A stretch of 9,535 bases of DNA, from contig CAIYZW010000438.1 of the NCBI GenBank assembly GCA_903930725.1, positions 1-9,535 on the forward strand, written 5' to 3'. Of the stretch, positions 1 through 7,713 are shown in pieces. The notes beneath the pieces are model-generated. The model was not told the origin of the DNA. It was given only the letters and a program-made list of their open reading frames with translations, and made no database searches. The first letter of the stretch is position 1, and each line of letters begins with the position of its first letter. The DNA comes from an uncultured Bacteroidota bacterium (GTDB taxonomy: Bacteria > Bacteroidota > Bacteroidia > Bacteroidales > 4484-276). The translations under genes and the position numbers were made by a program.

Positions 1-2163
1 AACCACCAGAACATCGTAATCTGCATTTTCAAGGCAAATCATACCAATTACTTCATCTTTGTCATGCGAAAGCGTAATTCCACGGACTCCAGAAGCATTT
101 CGTCCCATAGGGCGTACCCTGGTTTCGTTAAAACGGATGGCTCTGCCCGAACGTAAAGCCATAATCATTTCACTTTCGCCATTGGTTAACCTTGCTTCCA
201 GAAGTATATCTCCTTCGCGGATATTAATTGCATTTATTCCATTCTGACGTGGTCTGGAATAGGCTTCTAATGAAGTTTTCTTGATAATTCCTTTACTTGT
301 GGCCAGGATAATAAAGTTATTGTTGATGTATTCCTCATCCTTTAAATCCTTGGTGTTGATGAATGCCCTCACTTTATCATCAGGTTCAATGTTTATCAGG
401 TTTTGAATGGCCCTGCCTTTGGATGCCTTGGTCCCTTCCGGAATTTCAAAAACTCTTAACCAGAAACATTTGCCTTTTTCGGTAAAGAACAACATATAAT
501 TGTGGTTGGAGGCGATAAAAAGATATTCGAGGAAATCTTCTTCCCGTGTTGTGGTTCCTTTGGCTCCTCTCCCACCCCTGTTTTGAACATGGTATTCAGT
601 TAAAGGTGTGCGTTTTATGTAGCCCATGTGCGAAATAGTAACCACCACGTCTTCATCGGCAATGGTGTCTTCAATTCTGAAATCGCTGGCTGCGTATTCA
701 ATTTTGGTCAAACGTTCATCGTAGAATTTCTCCCTGATTGCGCGGAGTTCGTCTTTGATGATTTCCATTCTCATGGTTTCATTCGCCAAAATTTCTTTAA
801 AAAATTCAATCCTTTTCATCAATTCTGCATAGTCGGCTCTTATTTTGTCGCGTTCAAGCCCCGTCAGCCTCTGCAAACGCATTTCGAGGATGGCTTTGCT
901 CTGAATTTCGCTAAGATTGAAATTTGTCATCAAACCTTCTTTAGCTTCATCCGGAGTGAGCGAACGGCGGATAAGTGCAATTACTTCGTCAAGATGATCG
1001 AGAGCAATAAGTAATCCTTCTAAAATATGTGCTCTTTTTAAAGCTTCCCTCAACTCATATTCAGTGCGCCGGACAACAACTTTATGGCGATGCTCAACAA
1101 AATGCCTGATGATATCTTTAAGGTTAAGCTGCATCGGACGGCCATGTACAAGCGCAATATTATTGACACTGAAAGAAGTTTGCAAAGCAGTGTACTGATA
1201 AAGTTTGTTGAGCACAACGTTTGTTATTGCATCCTTTTTAAGGTCGTAAACTATCCTGATTCCGTTTCTGTCAGATTCGTCCCTGATGTCAACAATTCCT
1301 TCAATTTTTTTATCATTTACCAAATCGGCAGTTTTTTTTATCATTTCTGCTTTATTGACTTGATAAGGAATTGAGGTTACAATGATGTGTTCCCTTCCTG
1401 ATGGCGATATTTCGATAGTTGATTCACCACGCATGACAATTCTGCCACGTCCGGTTTCAAATGCTTCTCTAACGCCCTCATAGCCATAAATTACGCCACC
1501 TGTCGGAAAGTCAGGCGCCTTGATGTATTGCATGAGTTCGGCTATGGTAATATCACGATTTTCGATGTAGGCAATAGTTCCGTCAATTACTTCGGTGAGG
1601 TTGTGGGGAGGCATATTGGTTGCCATCCCAACAGCAATTCCTGATGCACCATTAATTAATAAATTAGGAATTTTGGCAGGTAAAACGGTGGGTTCTTCTA
1701 ACGAGTCATCAAAATTAAGCTGAAAATCAACTGTATCCTTATTAATATCCTCAAGCATTTCCTCAGCAATTTTGCGAAGTCTTGCTTCGGTGTAACGCAT
1801 AGCTGCCGGACTGTCGTTATCAATGGAGCCAAAATTACCTTGTCCGTCAACCAGGGGGTATCGCAACGACCAGGGCTGAGCCATCCTAACCATGGCATCA
1901 TAAACAGAAGTGTCACCATGAGGATGGTACTTTCCGAGAACTTCTCCCACTATCCTGGCAGACTTTTTATAAGGACGGTTTGAAAGTACGCCCAAATCCA
2001 ACATTCCAAATAAAATTCTACGGTGTACCGGTTTCAAGCCATCTCTCACATCTGGTAAAGCCCTCGACACTATTACCGACATTGAATAATCAATGTAGGC
2101 TGATTTCATTTGGTTTTCGATGTTGACTTTAACTATTTTTTCGCCTTCCTGCATGTTATCCAT
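1..2163 (-). CDS. gyrA: DNA gyrase subunit A, N-terminal 721 residues (3' end beyond window)
   Basis: This is the breakage-reunion subunit of DNA gyrase, which with GyrB introduces negative supercoils using ATP. The frame is open from the ATG at 2163 to the window edge (721 codons); an in-frame TAG at 2169-2167 limits the start, and ATG 2154 is the only close alternative. Visible landmarks are the quinolone-resistance region GKYHPHGDT around residues 78-85, the catalytic tyrosine Tyr124 in AMRYTEAR (equivalent to E. coli Tyr122), the tower/coiled-coil stretch with EMRLQRLTGLE, and a GyrA-box-like QNRGGRG beginning at residue 527. The GyrA box opens the DNA-wrapping C-terminal domain and favours GyrA over ParC. 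Repeats of the C-terminal beta-pinwheel follow to the edge. Family members are usually about 820-880 residues, so roughly 100-150 are missing. The position of E. coli Ser83 is Thr85 and that of Asp87 is Asp89. The gene diverges from clpC. Confidence 0.97.
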   Translation of the reverse strand, partial: MDNMQEGEKIVKVNIENQMKSAYIDYSMSVIVSRALPDVRDGLKPVHRRILFGMLDLGVLSNRPYKKSARIVGEVLGKYHPHGDTSVYDAMVRMAQPWSLRYPLVDGQGNFGSIDNDSPAAMRYTEARLRKIAEEMLEDINKDTVDFQLNFDDSLEEPTVLPAKIPNLLINGASGIAVGMATNMPPHNLTEVIDGTIAYIENRDITIAELMQYIKAPDFPTGGVIYGYEGVREAFETGRGRIVMRGESTIEISPSGREHIIVTSIPYQVNKAEMIKKTADLVNDKKIEGIVDIRDESDRNGIRIVYDLKKDAITNVVLNKLYQYTALQTSFSVNNIALVHGRPMQLNLKDIIRHFVEHRHKVVVRRTEYELREALKRAHILEGLLIALDHLDEVIALIRRSLTPDEAKEGLMTNFNLSEIQSKAILEMRLQRLTGLERDKIRADYAELMKRIEFFKEILANETMRMEIIKDELRAIREKFYDERLTKIEYAASDFRIEDTIADEDVVVTISHMGYIKRTPLTEYHVQNRGGRGAKGTTTREEDFLEYLFIASNHNYMLFFTEKGKCFWLRVFEIPEGTKASKGRAIQNLINIEPDDKVRAFINTKDLKDEEYINNNFIILATSKGIIKKTSLEAYSRPRQNGINAINIREGDILLEARLTNGESEMIMALRSGRAIRFNETRVRPMGRNASGVRGITLSHDKDEVIGMICLENADYDVLVV

Positions 2164-2212
2164 CTGCTAACCTATTCAATTTTAATTATTTACAATAATA
2201 AATTTTAAAAAG

Positions 2213-2241
2213 CAAAAGTACAAATATTATCCTTACCACAA
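2213..2241 (-). promoter_or_regulatory. Predicted gyrA promoter (Bacteroidota type)
   Basis: On the minus strand, TACTTTTG (2220-2213) matches the Bacteroidota -7 consensus TAnnTTTG exactly. A TTG at 2241-2239 lies 18 bases upstream, close to the expected place of the -33 element. Transcription would start near 2206 and give a leader of about 43 nt before the gyrA ATG at 2163. The match is seen in the sequence; its use as a promoter is inferred. Confidence 0.55.
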
Positions 2242-2321
2242 CTTTTAAAAATCATTAATTAACTAACACGAAAATGTTGATAAATTGGGTTATTGAGTAG
2301 AATACCCTCGATTTTTCAGAT

Positions 2322-2329
2322 TATTTTTG
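2322..2329 (+). promoter_or_regulatory. Possible distal clpC -7 element
   Basis: TATTTTTG matches the Bacteroidota -7 consensus TAnnTTTG. The nearest upstream TTG (2293-2295) is 26 bases away, farther than the usual 18-23, so the -33 half is weak. Use of this site would give a clpC leader of about 160 nt. Confidence 0.3.
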
Positions 2330-2357
2330 CCACTGAACAATGATTCGGATTTCTTGT

Positions 2358-2365
2358 TAATTTTG
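2358..2365 (+). promoter_or_regulatory. Possible proximal clpC -7 element
   Basis: TAATTTTG is an exact match to TAnnTTTG. A degenerate CTG at 2333-2335 sits 22 bases upstream as the only -33 candidate. The predicted leader would be about 125 nt. In AT-rich sequence single -7 matches occur by chance, so which of the two sites drives clpC, if either, is open. Confidence 0.3.
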
Positions 2366-2497
2366 ACAATTAAAAGTTTACTGGTTTAACACCCAAAAGT
2401 TATCATTGCACAGGCAAGGGTAATCGGAGTTTTAAAGACTAATGTTAATAATGGCTCGTTATTTGTAATCCTAAAAAAATTCAATTATATAATTTAA

Positions 2498-5071
2498 ATG
2501 ATGGAAGCTAAATTTTCGCAACGTGTTAAAGATGTTCTTACCTTCAGCCGGGAGGAAGCTATCAGGTTGGGCAACGACTACATTGGCGTTGAGCATCTGA
2601 TTTTAGGTATTCTCCGCGAAGGTGAAGGGTTGGCAATACAAATTCTTAATTATCTGGGTGTTGATTTACAGGAGTATAAAAAGACAATTGAACGTTCGAT
2701 TGTATCGAATTTTACTCCGGGAAGTAAAAAAACTGAAAATATTCCGCTGATAAAGCAAGCCGAAAGAGCCTTAAAATTAACTTATCTTGAGGCAAAGCTT
2801 TACAATAGCGATTTAATCGGAACAGAACATCTTCTTTTAGCTATTTTAAAAGATGAAGATAATGTTGTTACGCGGACTTTTAGCAACTATGGTGTTGATT
2901 ACGAAAGTGTTAAAGAAGAATTGCAGGCAATTATGACAAATAGTGAAAACGAGAAGGAAGATTTACCAGAAATAAAATCTGAGCCAAAAAATGAATTTCC
3001 AGGAGGCCAAATGGAAGATGATTTTGATGAAGGCAGGGGATTCAGTAAACAAAGTAAAAAACCTGGTGAATCAAAATCAAAAACTCCGGTGCTCGATAAT
3101 TTTGGACGTGACCTAACAAAATCGGCCGAAGAAGGAAAATTAGACCCGATTGTTGGCCGTGAAAAAGAGTTGGAACGAATAGCCCAGATTCTTAGCCGTC
3201 GTAAAAAAAATAACCCTATTCTTATTGGTGAACCTGGCGTTGGGAAATCAGCAATTGCTGAGGGTTTAGCAATTCGAATTATTAACCGAAAAGTTTCGAG
3301 GGCATTATTTAACAAACGGATTGTAACACTCGATCTTGCTTCATTAGTTGCTGGTACAAAATACCGCGGTCAGTTTGAAGAACGCATGAAGGCGGTTTTG
3401 AATGAGTTGGAGAAAAACCCAAACATTATTTTATTTATTGACGAAATTCATACCATTGTTGGCGCAGGAAATGCCTCCGGGTCACTTGATGCTTCAAACA
3501 TGTTTAAACCAGCGCTTGCAAGAGGTGAAATACAATGTGTTGGGGCCACTACCCTCGATGAATACAGACAATACATCGAAAAGGATGGTGCTCTCGAAAG
3601 ACGGTTTCAAAAAATTTTAGTTGATCCCACAACCGTTGAAGAAACTACTGAAATTCTTCACAACATCAAGGAAAAATATGAAGATCATCACCTTGTAAAA
3701 TACACTGATGAAGCAATTAAAGCTTGTGTAACCCTGACAGCCCGCTACATCAGCGACAGGTATTTGCCCGATAAGGCCATTGATGCTTTAGATGAAGCTG
3801 GCTCGCGCGTTCACATCACACACATGCATGTACCCAGCAGAATTATACAAATCGAAAACAGGATCGAAGAAGTTAAAGCAGAAAAATCGAAAGCCATTGG
3901 AAGTCAGAAATTTGAAGAAGCTGCCAGATTTAGAGATATCGAGCGGAAACTTCAGGAAGAACTCGATCTGGAAAAAAGAAAATGGGAAGAAGATTCGCGA
4001 ATTAACCGCGAAATTGTAAATGAAGAAAATGTTGCCGAAGTCGTCGCAATGATGACAGGTGTTCCTGTAAAGCGGATTGCTCAAAGTGAAGGAAACCGGC
4101 TTATTAAGATGGAAGATGAACTTCAGGGATCGGTAATTGGTCAAAATGAGGCAATCAATAAAGTTGTTAAAGCCATCCGCCGAAATCGCGCAGGACTCAA
4201 AGATCCAAATAAACCAATCGGAAGTTTTATTTTTCTTGGCCCAACCGGCGTTGGAAAAACCCATCTTGCAAAAGTTCTGGCAAAGTATCTTTTTGATTCC
4301 GAGGATGCCTTGGTACGAATAGATATGAGCGAATACATGGAGAAATTTTCGGTATCACGGCTCGTTGGAGCGCCTCCAGGTTATGTAGGTTACGAAGAAG
4401 GTGGCCAGCTTACCGAAAAAGTCCGTCGCAAACCTTATTCCATCGTGTTGCTGGATGAAATCGAAAAAGCACATCCTGATGTTTATCATTTATTACTTCA
4501 GGTTTTGGATGATGGATTAATTACTGACAGCCTTGGCCGAAGAATAGATTTTAAAAATACAATCATTATCATGACCTCAAATATTGGGTCGCGGCAATTG
4601 AAGGATTTTGGCAGTGGCGTAGGTTTTAATACTTCCGCAAAAGCGGAATCAAAAAATAAATACGCACAAGGTGTTATCGAAAATGCACTTAAAAAGACAT
4701 TTGCCCCCGAGTTTTTGAACAGGATTGATGATGTTGTGATTTTTGACTCCCTCGAACGCGAAGATATCCATAAAATCATTGATATTGAGCTAAAACATCT
4801 TTACAAGCGTATCAACGATTTGGGATATAAAATTGAGGTTTCTGAAGATGCAAAGGATTTTATTGTCGAAAAAGGCTGGGATGCTCAATTTGGAGCCAGA
4901 CCACTAAAGCGTGCTATTCAAAAGTATGTCGAAGATCCGCTTGCCGAAGAAATCATTAAAACCAAGATAAGAGAAGGCGATCTCATTTCGGTAAATTATA
5001 CTAAGGATCAGGAAGAACTGGACATTAAAATCGTTCAGATCGAACAAGAAGTTAAGCAACTTCCTTCATAA
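2498..5071 (+). CDS. clpC: ATP-dependent Clp protease ATP-binding subunit ClpC
   Basis: This 857-residue AAA+ unfoldase uses ATP to unfold substrate proteins and thread them into the ClpP protease; it acts in cytosolic protein quality control. Domains in order: a double Clp N repeat (residues 1-145); an acidic, low-complexity linker (about 148-200); AAA ring D1 with Walker A GEPGVGKS at 244-251, pore tyrosine Tyr289 in KYRG and Walker B ending Asp315-Glu316; a short middle domain with a UVR-like segment (QKFEEAARFRDIERKL, from 470); and ring D2 with Walker A GPTGVGKT at 581-588, pore Tyr629 in GYVG and Walker B ending Asp653-Glu654. A VGF tripeptide at 708-710 matches the ClpP-docking loop of Bacillus ClpC, and GARPLKRAI gives sensor 2. 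The UVR segment and the ClpP loop favour ClpC over ClpB. The start could be either of two adjacent ATGs (2498 or 2501); the second better matches family N termini. No key residue looks missing. Confidence 0.96.
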   Translation: MMEAKFSQRVKDVLTFSREEAIRLGNDYIGVEHLILGILREGEGLAIQILNYLGVDLQEYKKTIERSIVSNFTPGSKKTENIPLIKQAERALKLTYLEAKLYNSDLIGTEHLLLAILKDEDNVVTRTFSNYGVDYESVKEELQAIMTNSENEKEDLPEIKSEPKNEFPGGQMEDDFDEGRGFSKQSKKPGESKSKTPVLDNFGRDLTKSAEEGKLDPIVGREKELERIAQILSRRKKNNPILIGEPGVGKSAIAEGLAIRIINRKVSRALFNKRIVTLDLASLVAGTKYRGQFEERMKAVLNELEKNPNIILFIDEIHTIVGAGNASGSLDASNMFKPALARGEIQCVGATTLDEYRQYIEKDGALERRFQKILVDPTTVEETTEILHNIKEKYEDHHLVKYTDEAIKACVTLTARYISDRYLPDKAIDALDEAGSRVHITHMHVPSRIIQIENRIEEVKAEKSKAIGSQKFEEAARFRDIERKLQEELDLEKRKWEEDSRINREIVNEENVAEVVAMMTGVPVKRIAQSEGNRLIKMEDELQGSVIGQNEAINKVVKAIRRNRAGLKDPNKPIGSFIFLGPTGVGKTHLAKVLAKYLFDSEDALVRIDMSEYMEKFSVSRLVGAPPGYVGYEEGGQLTEKVRRKPYSIVLLDEIEKAHPDVYHLLLQVLDDGLITDSLGRRIDFKNTIIIMTSNIGSRQLKDFGSGVGFNTSAKAESKNKYAQGVIENALKKTFAPEFLNRIDDVVIFDSLEREDIHKIIDIELKHLYKRINDLGYKIEVSEDAKDFIVEKGWDAQFGARPLKRAIQKYVEDPLAEEIIKTKIREGDLISVNYTKDQEELDIKIVQIEQEVKQLPS

Positions 5072-5091
5072 AACCCGAGTTTAATCCGATT

Positions 5092-5826
5092 TTACCATAT
5101 TGTATCAATCACACCTTTTTCAAAGGTTTGTGATTGATAAATATTCGCACGCATTTTACTATTCCAGTAAATGTCCAATTTTTCATATATGGTCAAATCA
5201 CCTTTGTTAAGGTACTTAATGGATAATTTGAATCCATTAAATTCAAAATAAACCATAACCTTGTTTGCACCTTCGATAAGGAATTTGTGTGATGTGGTTT
5301 GAATTTTTTCGAAGTATTTTTTCTGAAGGATATTAGAAATCTCATCAATTTTTATTTCATCGGTAATATCAACCAAATATTCGCCCATGAAAAAACAATT
5401 GTCAGCAAAATATTGGATTGCCTTAATGTCGAAGTCGAAAAGTTTATCGCGAAAGCCCAATATTAGCAAATTAAAGGAATTGAGTTTATCGGCATTAACG
5501 CAAACCGGCTTGTCTCTGAGTTTTAGTAAATGCGTGCTATTTATCCCATAATCAAACGATCCAAAGGTGATACTGCTTTTCGTAATAAAGATTTCTACAT
5601 TTTCATTGGGTTTATAAAAACCAAAAAGGGCTAAAAAAAATTCGCCCTTAATACAGCTTCGATATGGACTTTCGCCAATATATTTTGTGTAATACCGGAT
5701 GTATTTTTCGCAATACCTTCCGTTAAAGATTTTGATAAACGAAAGGTGCAAGAACGGATAAATTTTGATTAAGAGAAATAATAAAATTAATCCCGTTCCC
5801 AACAGCATGTAAACTTTTATTGGCAT
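5092..5826 (-). CDS. Hypothetical membrane-anchored protein (244 aa)
   Basis: I do not recognise this family. The frame can be extended to a TTG at 5850, but that TTG is the last three bases of a predicted -7 promoter element, so I choose the ATG at 5826 (244 residues). The N terminus MPIKVY is followed by one hydrophobic segment (residues 6-28, LLGTGLILLFLLIKIYPFLHL) that could be a membrane anchor or uncleaved signal. The rest is a mixed, probably globular domain rich in Phe, Tyr, Lys and Ile, with four scattered cysteines (39, 58, 109, 144) and no metal-binding spacing or catalytic motif I can name. It has no lipobox. The gene is monocistronic: it converges on clpC with only 20 bp between stops and diverges from the long acyl-CoA dehydrogenase. 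The reading frame is well supported by its position between promoter and stop, but function cannot be stated. Which side of the membrane the domain faces is uncertain. Confidence 0.75.
   Translation of the reverse strand: MPIKVYMLLGTGLILLFLLIKIYPFLHLSFIKIFNGRYCEKYIRYYTKYIGESPYRSCIKGEFFLALFGFYKPNENVEIFITKSSITFGSFDYGINSTHLLKLRDKPVCVNADKLNSFNLLILGFRDKLFDFDIKAIQYFADNCFFMGEYLVDITDEIKIDEISNILQKKYFEKIQTTSHKFLIEGANKVMVYFEFNGFKLSIKYLNKGDLTIYEKLDIYWNSKMRANIYQSQTFEKGVIDTIW
5103..5139. other. Long hairpin after clpC, inside the 3' end of the convergent gene
   Basis: Perfect 11-base arms TATCAATCACA (5103-5113) and TGTGATTGATA (5129-5139) enclose a second 5-bp stem, CCTTT (5114-5118) with AAAGG (5122-5126), a TTC loop and a two-base TT bulge. 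The whole can form a 16-bp stem. It starts 31 bases after the clpC stop and covers codons 230-241 of the convergent hypothetical gene. Neither strand has a clear U-run after the stem, so it is not a textbook intrinsic terminator. A role in stabilising or ending the clpC mRNA is inferred. Confidence 0.5.
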
Positions 5827-5837
5827 AGATTTCTTAA

Positions 5838-5872
5838 TTGAGTGTGGCAAAAATAAAACATTATTACCTTTG
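5838..5872 (+). promoter_or_regulatory. Predicted promoter of the long acyl-CoA dehydrogenase
   Basis: TACCTTTG (5865-5872) matches the TAnnTTTG -7 consensus. A TTG at 5838-5840 is 24 bases upstream, slightly long for a -33 element. The start of transcription would be near 5879, about 22 nt before the ATG at 5902. The element lies only nine bases from the opposing -7 element, so the two promoters overlap. Confidence 0.45.
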
Positions 5873-5879
5873 CCGCCAA
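5848..5879 (-). promoter_or_regulatory. Predicted promoter of the hypothetical gene
   Basis: On the minus strand TATTTTTG (5855-5848) matches TAnnTTTG. A TTG at 5879-5877 lies 21 bases upstream as the -33 element, a near-ideal spacing. The transcript would begin near 5841, about 15 nt before the ATG at 5826. This placement makes the in-frame TTG at 5850-5848 part of the promoter rather than a start codon. Confidence 0.5.
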
Positions 5880-5901
5880 TTAAAAATAAAATAATTTAAG
5901 C

Positions 5902-7686
5902 ATGGCTAAAGATAACATTTTAAAAGGTGGCGAATTTCTTATAAAAGAAACAGAAGCAAAGGATATTTTCATTCCGGAAGAATTTACCGAAGAACAAATT
6001 ATGATTGCAGATACCTGTGCAGGTTTTCTGGAGCAGGAAGTTTATCCGATTCTCGATAATATTGACAGTCAGGAAGAAGGCTTGATGAAGAGCCTGTTAA
6101 AAAAAGCAGGTGAACTTGGTTTACTCGGCATTTCGGTTCCTGAAGAATACAATGGTTTTGATCAGAATTTTGTAACTTCGATGCTGGCCAGCGAGTACAT
6201 GGGCGCTGGTTATTCGTTTTCGGTAGCTTATTCAGCACACACAGGTATTGGTTCATTACCAATTGTTTATTATGGAAATGCGGAACAAAAACAAAAATAT
6301 TTGCCAAGTCTGGCAACCGGTGAACTTACCTCAGCATATTGTTTAACCGAGCCAGGTGCCGGTTCTGATGCAAACTCCGGTAAAACCAATGCTGTGTTAA
6401 CCGAAGATGGAAAACACTATTTGCTGAATGGCCAAAAAATGTGGATCACCAATGGTGGATTTGCCGATTTGCTTACCGTATTTGCAAAAATTGATAACGA
6501 CAGAGTTTTAAGTGCTTTCATTGTTGAGCGCGAGTTCCCGGGGATTAAGTTTAATCCTGAAGAGAAAAAAATGGGAATCAAAGGTTCTTCAACCGTTCAG
6601 ATATTCTTTAACGATTGTAAAGTGCCGGTTGAGAATTTGCTTGGAAAAAGAGGTGAAGGATTCAGAATTGCGCTGAGCATTTTACACATGGGACGTATAA
6701 AATTAGGCGGCACTGTGCTTGGTGCAGCAAAACGAACCATCACACAATCAGTAAATTATGCCAACGAACGGAAACAATTCGGAACACGGATTTCGAGCTT
6801 TGGCGCAATTCAGCATAAACTTGCCGAGCAAGTTATAAAAACCTGGGTTACCGAGTCATCGGTTTATCGCGTTAGCGACAATATTGATCATGTTATTGCC
6901 AATTTGAAAGAACAAGGTTACGAAAAAGGCAAGGCATCAATTGACGGAATTGCCCAATACGCCATCGAAGCTGCATTTTTAAAGGTTTTTGGTTCCGAAT
7001 CGTTAAACTTTATTGTTGATGAGGCGGTTCAGATTTTTGGTGGGATGGGTTTTTCGTCAGAAACGCCGGTTGACCGGGCTTACAGGGATTCGAGGATTAA
7101 CAGAATCTTTGAAGGAACCAATGAAATTAACCGTATGTTGGTTGTTGATACCACCATCAAAAAAGCACTCAAAGAAGGTTTTGACGTTACCAGATATTCC
7201 AATTCTATCCTTAAAGAACTTGAAACCAAACAGGATGGAACCATTCCTTCTGATTATTATGAAGAGAAAAAACATTACATCCGCAATTTTAAAAAGGCTG
7301 CTTTATTGATGCTTGGCACTGTTTCCGAAACTTTCCAAAGAAACCTTACGAGCGAACAGGAAATTTTGTTTAATGTTTCGGATATCATCATGCAGGTTTA
7401 TCCCGCTGAGTCATCTTTGCTGAGAATTGAAAAATTAGAAGGCATGAAAGGTGCTGAGGTCGTGAAAATTTATAAAGACATCGTTGATGTATTTATTTAT
7501 GATGCTGCCGGTATTATCAGGAAAAGCGGATACGATGCGATAAATTCGTTTGCTGAGGGTGAGAAATATGAAAAACTTACAGGTTACATTGACTTTTTAA
7601 CTACGGTTGCTCCATTAAATATAAAAGCAGCCAGGCGGCGGATCGCAGCAAAATTGATCGAAGATAACAAATACGACTTTAATTAA
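5902..7686 (+). CDS. Acyl-CoA dehydrogenase, long form with C-terminal extension
   Basis: This 594-residue FAD enzyme should oxidise acyl-CoA to trans-2-enoyl-CoA, the first step of beta-oxidation or branched-chain acyl-CoA breakdown, and pass electrons to electron-transfer flavoprotein. The acyl-CoA dehydrogenase core covers about residues 25-420. The signatures YCLTEPGAGSD (146-156) and MWITNG (180-185) lie around the flavin and substrate site. ERKQFG and the QIFGGMGF helix region follow, then RIFEGTNEINR, whose Glu404 aligns with the catalytic base of VLCAD and MCAD. About 170 extra residues at the C terminus resemble the layout of VLCAD/ACAD9 rather than the roughly 380-residue short- and medium-chain enzymes. 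In the mammalian enzymes that extension serves membrane association; here that role is only an analogy. The ATG at 5902 follows an AT-rich leader without a Shine-Dalgarno sequence. Chain-length preference cannot be read from the sequence. The gene stands alone and converges on a second, shorter acyl-CoA dehydrogenase. Confidence 0.93.
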   Translation: MAKDNILKGGEFLIKETEAKDIFIPEEFTEEQIMIADTCAGFLEQEVYPILDNIDSQEEGLMKSLLKKAGELGLLGISVPEEYNGFDQNFVTSMLASEYMGAGYSFSVAYSAHTGIGSLPIVYYGNAEQKQKYLPSLATGELTSAYCLTEPGAGSDANSGKTNAVLTEDGKHYLLNGQKMWITNGGFADLLTVFAKIDNDRVLSAFIVEREFPGIKFNPEEKKMGIKGSSTVQIFFNDCKVPVENLLGKRGEGFRIALSILHMGRIKLGGTVLGAAKRTITQSVNYANERKQFGTRISSFGAIQHKLAEQVIKTWVTESSVYRVSDNIDHVIANLKEQGYEKGKASIDGIAQYAIEAAFLKVFGSESLNFIVDEAVQIFGGMGFSSETPVDRAYRDSRINRIFEGTNEINRMLVVDTTIKKALKEGFDVTRYSNSILKELETKQDGTIPSDYYEEKKHYIRNFKKAALLMLGTVSETFQRNLTSEQEILFNVSDIIMQVYPAESSLLRIEKLEGMKGAEVVKIYKDIVDVFIYDAAGIIRKSGYDAINSFAEGEKYEKLTGYIDFLTTVAPLNIKAARRRIAAKLIEDNKYDFN

Positions 7687-7713
7687 TCAGGCAACTACTT
7701 GATTTTAAGCATA

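Larger units (their letters stand above)
2164..2497. other. Divergent gyrA-clpC intergenic region (334 bp)
   Basis: This very AT-rich spacer separates the divergent starts of gyrA and clpC. It holds the gyrA promoter candidate and two possible clpC -7 elements. It also has a small imperfect hairpin at 2287-2307 (GGGT and ATT pairing with AAT and ACCC, one bulged T, loop GAGTAG). I see no credible small ORF, tRNA, CIRCE-type heat-shock operator or riboswitch fold in it. Confidence 0.6.

Noticed and set aside
628..1374. Plus-strand open frames of 128 and 96 codons at 628-1014 and 1084-1374
   Set aside because: They lie opposite the well-supported gyrA frame, and their translations are Phe- and Asn-rich without family features, so they are antisense shadows.
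1698..1919. Minus-strand 73-codon frame
   Set aside because: It is an alternative frame within gyrA over the catalytic region and has no independent support.
2899..3315. Minus-strand 138-codon frame opposite the clpC linker and D1
   Set aside because: Its Ser/Phe-rich product is what the antisense of an acidic, Lys-rich coding region gives; clpC is certain here.
3788..4338. Overlapping frames on both strands inside clpC
   Set aside because: They cross the middle domain and D2 Walker A of an intact clpC and show no start context or recognisable product.
5999..6316. Minus-strand 105-codon frame opposite the long acyl-CoA dehydrogenase
   Set aside because: It is antisense to the conserved N-terminal domain with no promoter or homology I can recognise.
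7013..7309. Frames of 98 codons (plus) and 72 codons (minus) inside the long acyl-CoA dehydrogenase
   Set aside because: They overlap the catalytic Glu region, whose correct frame is clear.
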